From: an uncultured Prevotella sp.
GTDB lineage: Bacteria > Bacteroidota > Bacteroidia > Bacteroidales > Bacteroidaceae
Direction of reading: 5' to 3'
DNA: 46,872 nt
NCBI GenBank assembly: GCA_905233555.1
Contig: CAJODF010000033.1
Span: 1-46,872, forward strand
Part shown: one piece after another, positions 32,265 through 40,765 of the stretch
Numbering within the stretch: the stretch's first letter is position 1
Layout: every line of letters begins with the position of its first letter
Notes under the pieces: model-generated
What the model saw: only the letters and a program-made list of their open reading frames with translations
The model's database searches: none
Told to the model about the DNA's origin: nothing
Made by a program: the position numbers and the translations under genes

Positions 32265-33509
32265 TTACGGAATCAATAAAGAAGAGTCGCCATAACTCAG
32301 GAAGCGGAAGTCGTGACCGAGGGCATAGTCGTAGATCTTACGCCAGTCGCCCCGTACGAAGGCACTCACCAAGAGCAGAAGCGTGGATTGTGGCTGATGG
32401 AAATTCGTCACCAACATCTTGACAATCTTGTAGTCATAGCCCGGGGCGATGATAATCTGGGTACTGCTATGGAGGACTTGCAGGTCGTGAGCATCCATCC
32501 AGTCAAGCAAAGCCTGCAACGCCGCCACACTATTCACTATTCGTTTTTCACTATTCACTTCTCCATACGGTTCCCATTGGGAGACGTGGAGTTGGTCTTC
32601 TGTGAGGTCTGGATTGCGCATAACCTTCAATCCCATATAATAGAGACTCTCCAAAGTGCGAACGCTCGTGGTACCGACGGCTATGGCAGAACCATCATGG
32701 GTAATGAGTTTCTGAATGGTCTCGCGGCGCACACTGATATACTCGGTATGCATCTCATGATCCTCTATCTCCTCGCTCTTCACAGGCTTAAAAGTACCGG
32801 CTCCGACGTGTAGTGTCAGTTCCTCACGGTCAATGCCGTGCGCATCAATGGCTTGGAGCACCTCCGGCGTGAAATGAAGACCGGCCGTTGGTGCTGCTAC
32901 ACTGCCTTTGATCTTGGAATAGACCGTCTGATAGGTGGTTTTGTCGTTCTCCTGCGTCTCGCGGTTCAGATATGGGGGAATGGGTAGTTCACCCATCACG
33001 TCGATAATCTCGGCAAAACTCACAGGGGCATCCCATTCAAAGTCGATGCGGTAGGATGTGCCGTGAATCTCTCCACGCGTAGCCTTAAGGGTCAGCGGTC
33101 CATGTTCCATGTTCAATGTGCGCGTCAGCGAGCCTTCCTTCCATTTTTTCAGATTACCCACCAGACAATACCAGGCACAATGACCTGTGGTCTGGAACAT
33201 CAGTTCATAGTCTGAGGGTTCGGCTGGTTCCAACAGGAACACTTCTATCAATGCTCCAGTGTGCTCACCGTTTGCATCCACTTTGCGGAAATGCATACGG
33301 GCCTGAATGACCTTGGTATTATTGAAGACCATCAGTGCCCCCTTGGGCAGATAATCCGGCAGATTATAAAACATATCCTCTCCTACCTCACCTTTCCGGT
33401 AAATGAGGAGTTTGGAATGGTCGCGACGGGCCATAGGGAACTTGGCAATACGCTCGTCAGGAAGCGGATAGTTATAGTCACTAATATGGATATGTCGGGG
33501 ATCTGTCAT
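32265..33509 (-). CDS. queA: tRNA preQ1 ribosyltransferase-isomerase
   Basis: 414 aa; uses SAM as ribosyl donor to convert 7-aminomethyl-7-deazaguanine in tRNA to epoxyqueuosine. Family blocks: DYNYPLPDERIA, MVFNNTKVIQAR, VAAPTAGLHFT, LHVGAGTFKPV, VGTTSVRTLES, TNFHQPQSTLLLLVSAF. ATG 33509 is the start; upstream codons belong to the PAP2 gene frame. Residues ~316-327 (GEVNSEKRIVNSV) are encoded by a GTGAATAGTGAAAAA-type simple repeat and look like an insertion before the usual helix. Downstream of PAP2 by 10 bases. Confidence 0.92.
   Translation of the reverse strand: MTDPRHIHISDYNYPLPDERIAKFPMARRDHSKLLIYRKGEVGEDMFYNLPDYLPKGALMVFNNTKVIQARMHFRKVDANGEHTGALIEVFLLEPAEPSDYELMFQTTGHCAWYCLVGNLKKWKEGSLTRTLNMEHGPLTLKATRGEIHGTSYRIDFEWDAPVSFAEIIDVMGELPIPPYLNRETQENDKTTYQTVYSKIKGSVAAPTAGLHFTPEVLQAIDAHGIDREELTLHVGAGTFKPVKSEEIEDHEMHTEYISVRRETIQKLITHDGSAIAVGTTSVRTLESLYYMGLKVMRNPDLTEDQLHVSQWEPYGEVNSEKRIVNSVAALQALLDWMDAHDLQVLHSSTQIIIAPGYDYKIVKMLVTNFHQPQSTLLLLVSAFVRGDWRKIYDYALGHDFRFLSYGDSSLLIP
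32531..32562 (-). repeat. Simple repeat inside queA
   Basis: In the coding sense it reads GTGAATAGTGAAAAACGAAT and continues with AGTGAATAGTG. The same class of repeat forms leaders elsewhere in the window. Confidence 0.6.
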
Positions 33510-33519
33510 CTGTTCAAAG

Positions 33520-34212
33520 TTATGCAAATGCGGCACGAAGAAGGGCGTAGAGGAGCGAGAAGACCAACATACTGACTGGCACATCGACATCACTACGCAG
33601 ATAACCCGTCTTTGTGTAATGTGTCGAGGTGAAGTTCATACCTGTTGAAAAACGACGGGCAAAATGCTGGTAAAACCAGTAGGCAAGAGAACCTGCACAG
33701 GCACCCCAGCAAAGACCAACCAGGATATCACCTGGATAGTGAACACCCAGATAGAGGCGCGTCCAACAGTTTGTCAACGACCAGATCACCATCGCACATG
33801 TCAGAAGCCTGCTACGCACCAGCCACCAGAAGAAGATGGCAATGCTGAATGTGTTGGCGGCATGGGCAGAAAAGAAACCGTACTTCCCTCCCCTGTATCC
33901 ATCGACGATATCCACCATCAACCCGATCTGCGGGTCGTGGGTGGGACGCCAACGAGCCACCGTCGGTTTAACGATGGTGTCATCGATAGTACCGGCAATG
34001 AGAACACAAAGTGCGGCCGACCCGACCACTAGCAGAATCTTCTGCATATTCTCATTATTCTTGATGACGACATAGAAGAGCGTCAGATAGAACGGTATCC
34101 ACGTCAGGGCATTGGTAAGCGTACGGACCAAGGAGTCCAGATACAGCGATGGACTGCCGTTGAACCACAACAGCAGTTGCTTGTCTAAATCTATCAGTGT
34201 CTGCCAATCCAT
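33520..34212 (-). CDS. PAP2-family membrane phosphatase, 230 aa
   Basis: Five to six TM segments with the three phosphatase motifs: KPTVARWRP (~81-89), FFSAHAANT (SxH variant of PSGH) and TRLYLGVHYPGDIL (catalytic His and Asp). Members dephosphorylate undecaprenyl pyrophosphate, phosphatidic acid or lipid A. The mid-motif lacks the PSG, having SAH, common in Bacteroidetes homologues. The extra C-terminal TM (SMLVFSLLYALL) is unusual. Between the batDE gene and queA, probably one transcript with queA. Confidence 0.85.
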   Translation of the reverse strand: MDWQTLIDLDKQLLLWFNGSPSLYLDSLVRTLTNALTWIPFYLTLFYVVIKNNENMQKILLVVGSAALCVLIAGTIDDTIVKPTVARWRPTHDPQIGLMVDIVDGYRGGKYGFFSAHAANTFSIAIFFWWLVRSRLLTCAMVIWSLTNCWTRLYLGVHYPGDILVGLCWGACAGSLAYWFYQHFARRFSTGMNFTSTHYTKTGYLRSDVDVPVSMLVFSLLYALLRAAFA

Positions 34213-34245
34213 TATTAACCTGTGTTATCTGTGTAATCTGTGGCT

Positions 34246-36855
34246 CTATATCAATTCTAGTTGTCGCGTTTCTATCCAGCCTTCCTTTCCGTCGGCCAGA
34301 CGAATGCCTTTCCAGTCCTTCATGGAGTCATCAGTGATGGTTACCTTCGTGCCTTCATGAAGAATAAACAAATCCGTACCTTGTTTGGCAGGGGTACTCT
34401 TCACCGTAATGGCAGGAGCCGTCACGATGGCTCCACGACGATGAACGAGCAAGTCCTTCTGCTGGTGTGCAAAGACATTGCTCAACAGGAAGACGACAAT
34501 CAGGAAAATAGCCCCAAAGAAGCCGACCTTGCGCAACCAGATACGCTCAGAGAAGAGATACAGCAACGCCAACACAATGGCCAAGGCCAATGATATCAGG
34601 GCTATATCCGCCCATCCGTCAACACTCGTCATATTGACCAGCGAATGATACCATGTGACGAAGAACATATCCTGTTCCGGCGTAATCTTGTCGATGGTCT
34701 TTGAACGGGCCATCTGTAGATTAAAACGGATATCCCTGTCGCTTGGAGAAAGTAGCAGAGCACGTTCATAATTCAACACGGCACGGGTGATATTCTCCGT
34801 ACGGTAGTAAGCGTTACCGAGGTTATAATACAGATCGGCAGATGCCCCTTGTTTCAACAAGGCCTCATAGTCCTTGATGGCCTGCTGATATTCGCCACGG
34901 ACATAAGCCGAATCAGCCTCAGCCTTGGTGACAGCCTGCGCACAGAGTGGCAGCAGGAGCATCAGCAAGACGGCTGTCACCGTCTTCGCCGGGCGACGCT
35001 TCTTCATCGTCTCTTCAATCTTCTCAATAGCCGTCATGGCCTTATCAAACACCTTATTCATATTACCCTTGGGATCGCCTGGGGCATAGCGCTCAAACTC
35101 ACACTCATCGAGGGCGCCCATAAACTGAGTGATCGTATCCTCGTTGACATTCCTGTCAGCCAGGCGCTGACTGATATTGTCGTGCGACAACTGCTCAACA
35201 GGCATATTGAGTTTGTCACCCACATAGCCCCAGAGGGCACGAAGCACTTCATCATAGAACTCACCGGGCTTATTGTCTGCCATCAGTTTCGAGGCTTTCT
35301 TCAATCGCTTGGTTGCCACCTTATTGGCCTTACCCGCACGACGCTTGGTAATGTTGGCATTCTCGATAGCCCGCTGACGGAAGATGACAAACAGCGAGAT
35401 GAAGATAAGTGCCAGAACAGCCAGTGCAATCCAATAGCCCGTGGAGCCGAAGAAGAAATCATCGAGCGAGTGCTGACGGGTGTCGCCGGTCTTGATATGA
35501 CGGATATCCTTGCCTAATAGTTGGAGATCCTCCTGACCGGTGAAATCACTGACGCTTCCGGTGCCGGCCCCTTTGGCCACATTGAGCGTGAAGCCCTCGG
35601 TCTTGACCGTCTCATATCTCTTGGTTGTCGTATCGAAATAGGTGAATTCGATAGGCGGTATATCATACTTACCCTGATGGCGCGGCACAGCAAGGATGTC
35701 ATAAATCATAGAACCTTCCACACCATTGGCAGACAGTTTGGTCTTATCTGTAATCTTTGCATCATACTTATCAAAGTCCTTCGGGAACTCCACGACTGGC
35801 TGCTTAATCAGTTTCAGATTACCGATACCACTGATCACCAGATGCAGTTTGACGGGGTCGTTGGCCTTCACCTCTGTCTTGTCGAACTGGGCAGAGATAC
35901 TGAACTTACCTACGCCGCCGGAGAATTTAGCCGGACGTGCAGGCAACGGATCCACCTGAATCTCGATACCTGGCGCCTGAATCTGCTTTTTCACCTCTAC
36001 ATAGCCGGAACCGCCATTGAAAAAGGCCTCAAAAGGATCGATGTTACGGTTCTGCTGTACCACGATACCATTGAAGGTGATACTTGGTATTTCGAGTTTA
36101 CCCGTCAATTGCGGGAACATCACATATTGACTCCAAGTCACAGTCTTGTAAGGCCGGCCATTGACGGTTTCAATCTTGAAACTCTTCTGCTGTGGCAGAT
36201 CCACCTCCTGAGTATGGAAACCCTTCAGGTCGGGCATCTTACCTTCCAGTTGCGTGAGGGATACTAACGTATAGACCTTATACGTCAGCAAGATCGGCTC
36301 CTGCTCATAGACCCGTTTCTTGTTGGCACTGACTTTGATAAATAAGTCGGAGCCGGAGATTCGGCTTCCTGCATCACGGAGTTCTGCGCCCTCACTGTCA
36401 TGCTGACGCTGCTGTCCGCCACCATTGGCCTGACTACGGGCATTACCCGAGACCGTTATCTTCACGGCATTCGAAGCGATGCTCTTGCCATCCACCACAG
36501 CATGGGCTGCAGGAATGGTGAAAGAGCCGTTCTTCGTTGCCACGACAATATAGGTATAGGTAATCGACGACGATGAACTCGTATGTCCGTTGATCATCTG
36601 ATAACTGGACTGCACAGAACGGTTCGGGCCTATCAGCACCTCCAGTTCCTCAGGGATGTTACCTGCACGGAACTCACTGACATTCTGTGTATTGATGGTA
36701 TAGGTCAAGCGGAACTGCTCACCTACGGCAACCTGCGAGGGAGCCGAGGCTGTCAAAGTTTGCGAGAGCAAACTCAAAGGTAAAAAGGTAAGAAGGTAAA
36801 AAGGTAAAAACCATTTCACCCACCTTTGAACCTTTATTTCTATATTTCTTGTCAT
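34246..36855 (-). CDS. BatD-BatE fusion protein, 869 aa
   Basis: Residues 1-~616 are BatD: signal peptide (FLPFYLLTFLPLSLLSQ), several Ig-like beta domains, one TM (~470s, STGYWIALAVLALIFISLF) and a cytoplasmic helical tail. Residues 617-869 are BatE: an internal MKKRRPAKTVTAVLLMLLLP signal segment, TPR repeats (SADLYYNLGNAYYRT), two TMs and a C-terminal SH3-like domain ending EGWIETRQLELI. Usually these are two genes. An internal ATG at 35007 could also start BatE separately. The BatD signal-peptide codons form a TTTTTACC repeat complementary to its own leader. Part of the Bat operon linked to stress and aerotolerance in Bacteroides. Confidence 0.85.
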   Translation of the reverse strand: MTRNIEIKVQRWVKWFLPFYLLTFLPLSLLSQTLTASAPSQVAVGEQFRLTYTINTQNVSEFRAGNIPEELEVLIGPNRSVQSSYQMINGHTSSSSSITYTYIVVATKNGSFTIPAAHAVVDGKSIASNAVKITVSGNARSQANGGGQQRQHDSEGAELRDAGSRISGSDLFIKVSANKKRVYEQEPILLTYKVYTLVSLTQLEGKMPDLKGFHTQEVDLPQQKSFKIETVNGRPYKTVTWSQYVMFPQLTGKLEIPSITFNGIVVQQNRNIDPFEAFFNGGSGYVEVKKQIQAPGIEIQVDPLPARPAKFSGGVGKFSISAQFDKTEVKANDPVKLHLVISGIGNLKLIKQPVVEFPKDFDKYDAKITDKTKLSANGVEGSMIYDILAVPRHQGKYDIPPIEFTYFDTTTKRYETVKTEGFTLNVAKGAGTGSVSDFTGQEDLQLLGKDIRHIKTGDTRQHSLDDFFFGSTGYWIALAVLALIFISLFVIFRQRAIENANITKRRAGKANKVATKRLKKASKLMADNKPGEFYDEVLRALWGYVGDKLNMPVEQLSHDNISQRLADRNVNEDTITQFMGALDECEFERYAPGDPKGNMNKVFDKAMTAIEKIEETMKKRRPAKTVTAVLLMLLLPLCAQAVTKAEADSAYVRGEYQQAIKDYEALLKQGASADLYYNLGNAYYRTENITRAVLNYERALLLSPSDRDIRFNLQMARSKTIDKITPEQDMFFVTWYHSLVNMTSVDGWADIALISLALAIVLALLYLFSERIWLRKVGFFGAIFLIVVFLLSNVFAHQQKDLLVHRRGAIVTAPAITVKSTPAKQGTDLFILHEGTKVTITDDSMKDWKGIRLADGKEGWIETRQLELI

Positions 36856-36890
36856 CTTTTACTTTCTTACCTTTTTACTTTCTTACCTTT
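36776..36890 (-). repeat. Inverted simple-repeat pair: batD leader and signal-peptide codons
   Basis: Leader arm 36857-36890 (sense AAGGTAAGAAAGTAAAAAGG type) and coding arm 36777-36811 (sense TTTTTACCTTCTTACC type) are complementary over about 22 bp with one mismatch. The loop of ~44 nt holds the start codon. Confidence 0.75.
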
Positions 36891-36895
36891 ACACA

Positions 36896-38593
36896 TCACC
36901 AGTTCTTCAGGATATTACGGCGCTGGGGCTGCTGCTGAGCCTTCTTCAAGCGGTCCTGTGTCTGCTTTTCCTGTTGCATGGCAGCATTCAACAGTTGCTC
37001 CGCATTGTCCTTGCTCATCTGTGGCTTCGGCTGCTCCTGCTTCTTGTCTTGTTTATCCTTATCTTTATTCTGGTCCTGCTTCTGCTGGTCCTTCTTATCG
37101 TCTTGCTTCTGATCCTGTTTGTTCTGATCCTGATTCTGCTTGTTCTGATCCTGTTTCTGTTTCTCATGCTTACAGAGAATCAGGTTATATCGGGTCTCGT
37201 CATCGTTTGGATTCAGACGCAGGGCATTCTTGTAGGCCTCTATCGCCTCACCATACATCTTATGCGACTGACAGATCACACCCATATTATGGAACGACTG
37301 GTATTTACGCAAGGGATTCGTCTCCAACTTCGACGCATTCTGGAATTGCTCAATAGCAGCCGAGTCTTTCTTCTGCGCCATCAAGGCATTGCCAAGATTA
37401 TATGCTGCCTGTGGGTTCTTCGGGTTCTTCTCTACGGCCTTCCGATATGACACCTCCGCATTAGGATAGTCGCCGGCATTAAACTGCTTGTTACCCTGAC
37501 GGATATACTGACGGTCGGTCTGGGCCGATACACTCATTGCTACCAGCATCAACAAGACGGCTGCCACCTTTTTCTTGCCAAATAACGACAGATTCTTCAA
37601 CAATGGGTTCCGGCGGTCAAAGATACAGATTTCGAGAATCAGCAACAGGAGGGCAAGGATACCAAAAGCCTGGAACTGCTCATCAAAGTCACTATAGACC
37701 GTCGTGGAGGTCTCCTTCTTCGAAAGTTTGTCGAGTTCGTTATCGAGTTGCTGCTGGGCAGCACTGTTATTCTCCACATGAATATAGACACCGCCACCGG
37801 CCTGGGCCACCTGACGGCACATATCCTGGTTCAGGGCCGACATCACGGTATTACCCGTATTATCTTTCATATAGTCACCTGTACCGGGAATGGGAATCGG
37901 CGCACCCTGCGTACTACCTACGCCCAGTACGAAGACACTCATGCCTTTCTTCCGGGCTTCCTCTGCAGCCTCTAATGCCCCACCTTCATGGTCTTCACCA
38001 TCGGTAATGACAATGATTGCCTTGCCGATACCTTCTTCCTGGGTGAAACTGTTGACAGCCATGTTAATGGCAGCCGCAATGTCCGTACCCTGCGTAGCCA
38101 TCATCGACGGGTCTATGCTCGACAGGAACATCTTAGCCGACACGTAATCGCTCGTGATAGGCAACTGCACAAAGGCATCACCCGCAAACACGATGAGACC
38201 GATCTTATCATTGGTGAAGTGATCGACCAGATTCTCCACCATCATCTTACTACGATCCAATCGACTGGGTACGATATCCTCTGCCAACATAGAGTTGGAG
38301 ATATCCAAGGCAATGATGGTCTCAATACCCGTCCGTTTCTCCTGACTGATCTTCGTTCCCATCTGCGGACGGGCCAGCATCACAATCAAAAGGGCGAGGG
38401 CTGCCAGCAGCAACCAGAACTTCACCCGCGGACGGAAATGCGACACATCAGGCATCAGGCTCTTCAGCAACTTCAAGTCACCAAACTTACGGAGTCGCTT
38501 TTTCTGGTTCCTGTATGTCACAAACCTGACCAGTGCCAATATGGGTATCAGCACCAACAGCCAGAGATATATGGGGTCTTCAAATCTAAACAT
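36896..38593 (-). CDS. BatB-BatC fusion protein, 565 aa
   Basis: Residues 1-~330 are BatB: TM segments at ~8-27 and ~58-75, a von Willebrand A domain with MIDAS D97-x-S99-x-S101 (IALDISNSML) and a TM (FGILALLLLILEICIF). Then GKKKVAAVLLMLVAMSVSAQ, a signal-peptide-like segment with no start codon, leads into BatC: TPR repeats (YPNAEVSYRKAVEKNPKNP, RKYQSFHNMGVICQS, EAIEAYKNALRLNPND) and a Gln/Lys/Asp-rich low-complexity region (~460-520). Fusion puts VWA and TPR parts on the same side of the membrane. Two bases after batA. Confidence 0.88.
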   Translation of the reverse strand: MFRFEDPIYLWLLVLIPILALVRFVTYRNQKKRLRKFGDLKLLKSLMPDVSHFRPRVKFWLLLAALALLIVMLARPQMGTKISQEKRTGIETIIALDISNSMLAEDIVPSRLDRSKMMVENLVDHFTNDKIGLIVFAGDAFVQLPITSDYVSAKMFLSSIDPSMMATQGTDIAAAINMAVNSFTQEEGIGKAIIVITDGEDHEGGALEAAEEARKKGMSVFVLGVGSTQGAPIPIPGTGDYMKDNTGNTVMSALNQDMCRQVAQAGGGVYIHVENNSAAQQQLDNELDKLSKKETSTTVYSDFDEQFQAFGILALLLLILEICIFDRRNPLLKNLSLFGKKKVAAVLLMLVAMSVSAQTDRQYIRQGNKQFNAGDYPNAEVSYRKAVEKNPKNPQAAYNLGNALMAQKKDSAAIEQFQNASKLETNPLRKYQSFHNMGVICQSHKMYGEAIEAYKNALRLNPNDDETRYNLILCKHEKQKQDQNKQNQDQNKQDQKQDDKKDQQKQDQNKDKDKQDKKQEQPKPQMSKDNAEQLLNAAMQQEKQTQDRLKKAQQQPQRRNILKNW

Positions 38594-38594
38594 C

Positions 38595-39593
38595 TTATGG
38601 TATCCTCCTGAATATGGTTATACGCAGCAGTATCTCCAGCAACAGAGCCAGCACAGCCACAATGGCAAAGGGCTGATAGGCCTCGTATTTCTTGCTGAAC
38701 TGCTTTACATTAAGTTTCGACTTCTCCAACCGGTCAATCTCCTGATAAATCTTCCGGAGTTCCTTGGTATTAGTGGCGCGATAGAAGTCACCCTCTGTAG
38801 CAGCGGCAATCTCACTGAGTGTCTGGTTGTCTATCTCCACAGGGATATTCACATATTGCACACCACCTGCCACCGGCATCGGATACGGGGCCACCTTGTT
38901 TGTACCCACACCAATAGTATATACCCTAATGCCAAGACTCTTGGCAATCTCGGCAGCAGTCATCGGCGAGATGTCACCACGGTTGTTACTACCGTCCGTC
39001 AACAGAATCACCACCTTGCTCTTAGCCTTGGAATCCTTTAAACGGGAAACGGCGTTGGCCAGTCCCATACCGATGGCTGTACCGTCCTCGATAAGGCCGC
39101 GGGCAGCAATATCCGTACGTACATTATGAAGAAGGTTCAGCAGCGAGGCATGGTCAATTGTCATCGGACACTGGGTAAAGGCCTCACCGGCAAAGATACT
39201 CAGGCCGATATTATCATTCGGACGTCCGACGATAAACTCCGACGCTACCTGCTTGGCGGCCTCAATGCGGTTCGGCTTCAGATCCTCTGCCAACATAGAG
39301 GTGGAAACGTCTATCGCCAACATTATGTCAATACCCTCAATCGTCTTGTTCTTCCAGGAATTCTGCGTCTGCGGACGGGCCAATACCAAGACAATCATCG
39401 TAAAGGTGAGCAGACGAAGGAGCATGGAAAGCGGCATCAGCCGTACCTTCCAACTCTTCGGCGCATCACGGAAGGCGAAGGTGTCGCTCATCCGCATGGT
39501 GGGTTCCGTCTTCTTCCTATACATCAGATACCAAATGACATAAGGTATCATCAGCAATAGCAAAAACAGATATTCTTTATTGGCAAATTCCAT
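38595..39593 (-). CDS. batA: BatA, VWA-domain inner-membrane protein
   Basis: 332 aa: TM at ~8-25 and ~58-72, VWA domain with MIDAS D95-x-S97-x-S99 (LAIDVSTSML), LLTDGSNNRGD, and a C-terminal TM (FAIVAVLALLLEILLRI). BatA and BatB are thought to form complexes activated by the MoxR ATPase. Length and topology are standard for the family. Operon neighbours support the call strongly. Confidence 0.9.
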   Translation of the reverse strand: MEFANKEYLFLLLLMIPYVIWYLMYRKKTEPTMRMSDTFAFRDAPKSWKVRLMPLSMLLRLLTFTMIVLVLARPQTQNSWKNKTIEGIDIMLAIDVSTSMLAEDLKPNRIEAAKQVASEFIVGRPNDNIGLSIFAGEAFTQCPMTIDHASLLNLLHNVRTDIAARGLIEDGTAIGMGLANAVSRLKDSKAKSKVVILLTDGSNNRGDISPMTAAEIAKSLGIRVYTIGVGTNKVAPYPMPVAGGVQYVNIPVEIDNQTLSEIAAATEGDFYRATNTKELRKIYQEIDRLEKSKLNVKQFSKKYEAYQPFAIVAVLALLLEILLRITIFRRIP

Positions 39594-39602
39594 ACGCTAA
39601 TT

Positions 39603-40715
39603 CTAATTGATCAGTTGATAAGTGGCATAGCCCACATAAGCCAGCAACAAGGCACTGGCGACCAGCAACACTGTGATGACGACCTTGAGGATGCGACGCG
39701 TCTTTATGCTACGCTGGTCTTCCTCAGAGAGTTGCGGCTTGACGGCCTCCTCAGTAGGCACATTCTCGAGTTTCGTCTGATTGATGAAGTCGATGGCACT
39801 CACGAGGTTCTTGTCGTTCTCATTGATGAGGGTCGAATACTTGGCAAACTTCACTAGGTCAGCCGTCGTAAACAACTGACGGAGTTCATCCAGAGCCGTC
39901 TGATCCTGAGTAGCCATCAGTTTTTCTATAATCTCACTACTCGTCATCTCCATGGCACTGAAGCCATAGCGCTCCTCGATATATTTGCGGAGGGTATCCG
40001 TCAACTTCGTATAGTACTCCTTGGAGTTCTCTGCAGTCACCATCTTATCGGCCTTTATCTGCTCAATCTCCTTCATGGCCTTCTGGTGAGGCAGGAGTTT
40101 CTTCACAATACGGATATGGGTGATAATCGGCTTGTTGTCACGCAGGCGGATATACAGGTAATACGTTAATGCCGAGATGATTAGCAGAAGAACGCTCAAC
40201 CAGAAGATCAGGCTCCATTCACTCCACTGGAAGAGATTATCCTGTACCCCTTTCGCCGGAAAGAACTTCTCGGCATGAGCCGTATCCACCTCCATTGTCA
40301 GCACCTTCAGGGCAAGGCTCTTGCTCTGATAGGGCTTACCGTCGATCTTAACCGTCAATGGGGGTATATAATATAAGGTATCATCGAAAGAGGTCAGCGT
40401 ATAGACCATCGCCTTCTCAATGAAACCATTATCAGCCTGCTTGTCTTCCTCTGGCTGACAGGCCAACACCTCCACGCCGGGCGTCACAAACTGTGTCGGC
40501 TGAAACTGGGGGAACTCCACCTTGGCGTCCTCCTTCGCCACAGCCTTCAGCGTGACATGCGCCTGCTCGCCTATCAGCATCTCGATATGGTCGATACTGG
40601 CTTCAACAGACTGCGCAAAAGAAGTGAAAAAAGAGAAGTGAAAAGTGATAAGTACAAGCAATACTTTCACCTTCCAATCCACTTTCACTCCATTTCGCCA
40701 ATTCTTTATCATCAT
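39603..40715 (-). CDS. Bat-operon membrane protein (orf between DUF58 gene and batA), 370 aa
   Basis: Signal peptide core VKVLLVLITFHFSFFTSFAQ encoded by a TTTTCACTTC-type repeat. Extracytoplasmic beta-rich region (BatD-like start EASIDHIEMLIGEQAHVTLK), a TM (~175-195, LIFWLSVLLLIISALTYYLY), a cytoplasmic helical part and a second C-terminal TM. It resembles the unnamed Bat-operon protein found between the DUF58 gene and batA in Bacteroides. I chose ATG 40715; the frame continues to a GTG at 40730 in the leader repeat, and ATG 40712 is equally possible. Likely helps couple MoxR to BatA/B. Confidence 0.72.
   Translation of the reverse strand: MMIKNWRNGVKVDWKVKVLLVLITFHFSFFTSFAQSVEASIDHIEMLIGEQAHVTLKAVAKEDAKVEFPQFQPTQFVTPGVEVLACQPEEDKQADNGFIEKAMVYTLTSFDDTLYYIPPLTVKIDGKPYQSKSLALKVLTMEVDTAHAEKFFPAKGVQDNLFQWSEWSLIFWLSVLLLIISALTYYLYIRLRDNKPIITHIRIVKKLLPHQKAMKEIEQIKADKMVTAENSKEYYTKLTDTLRKYIEERYGFSAMEMTSSEIIEKLMATQDQTALDELRQLFTTADLVKFAKYSTLINENDKNLVSAIDFINQTKLENVPTEEAVKPQLSEEDQRSIKTRRILKVVITVLLVASALLLAYVGYATYQLIN
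40617..40652 (-). repeat. Simple repeat encoding a signal-peptide core
   Basis: In the coding sense CTTATCACTTTTCACTTCTC then TTTTTTCACTTC. Complementary over 13 bp (AGTGAAAAGTGAT) to the leader repeat at 40716-40765. Confidence 0.65.
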
Positions 40716-40765
40716 ATCATCACTTTTCACTCTTCACTTTTCACTCTTCACTTCTCACTTCTTAA
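40716..40765 (-). repeat. Simple-sequence leader repeat (GAAGAGTGAAAAGT type)
   Basis: In the sense direction, iterated GAGTGAAAAGTGAA units fill the gap after the DUF58 gene and reach the start codon of the next gene. Confidence 0.7.
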
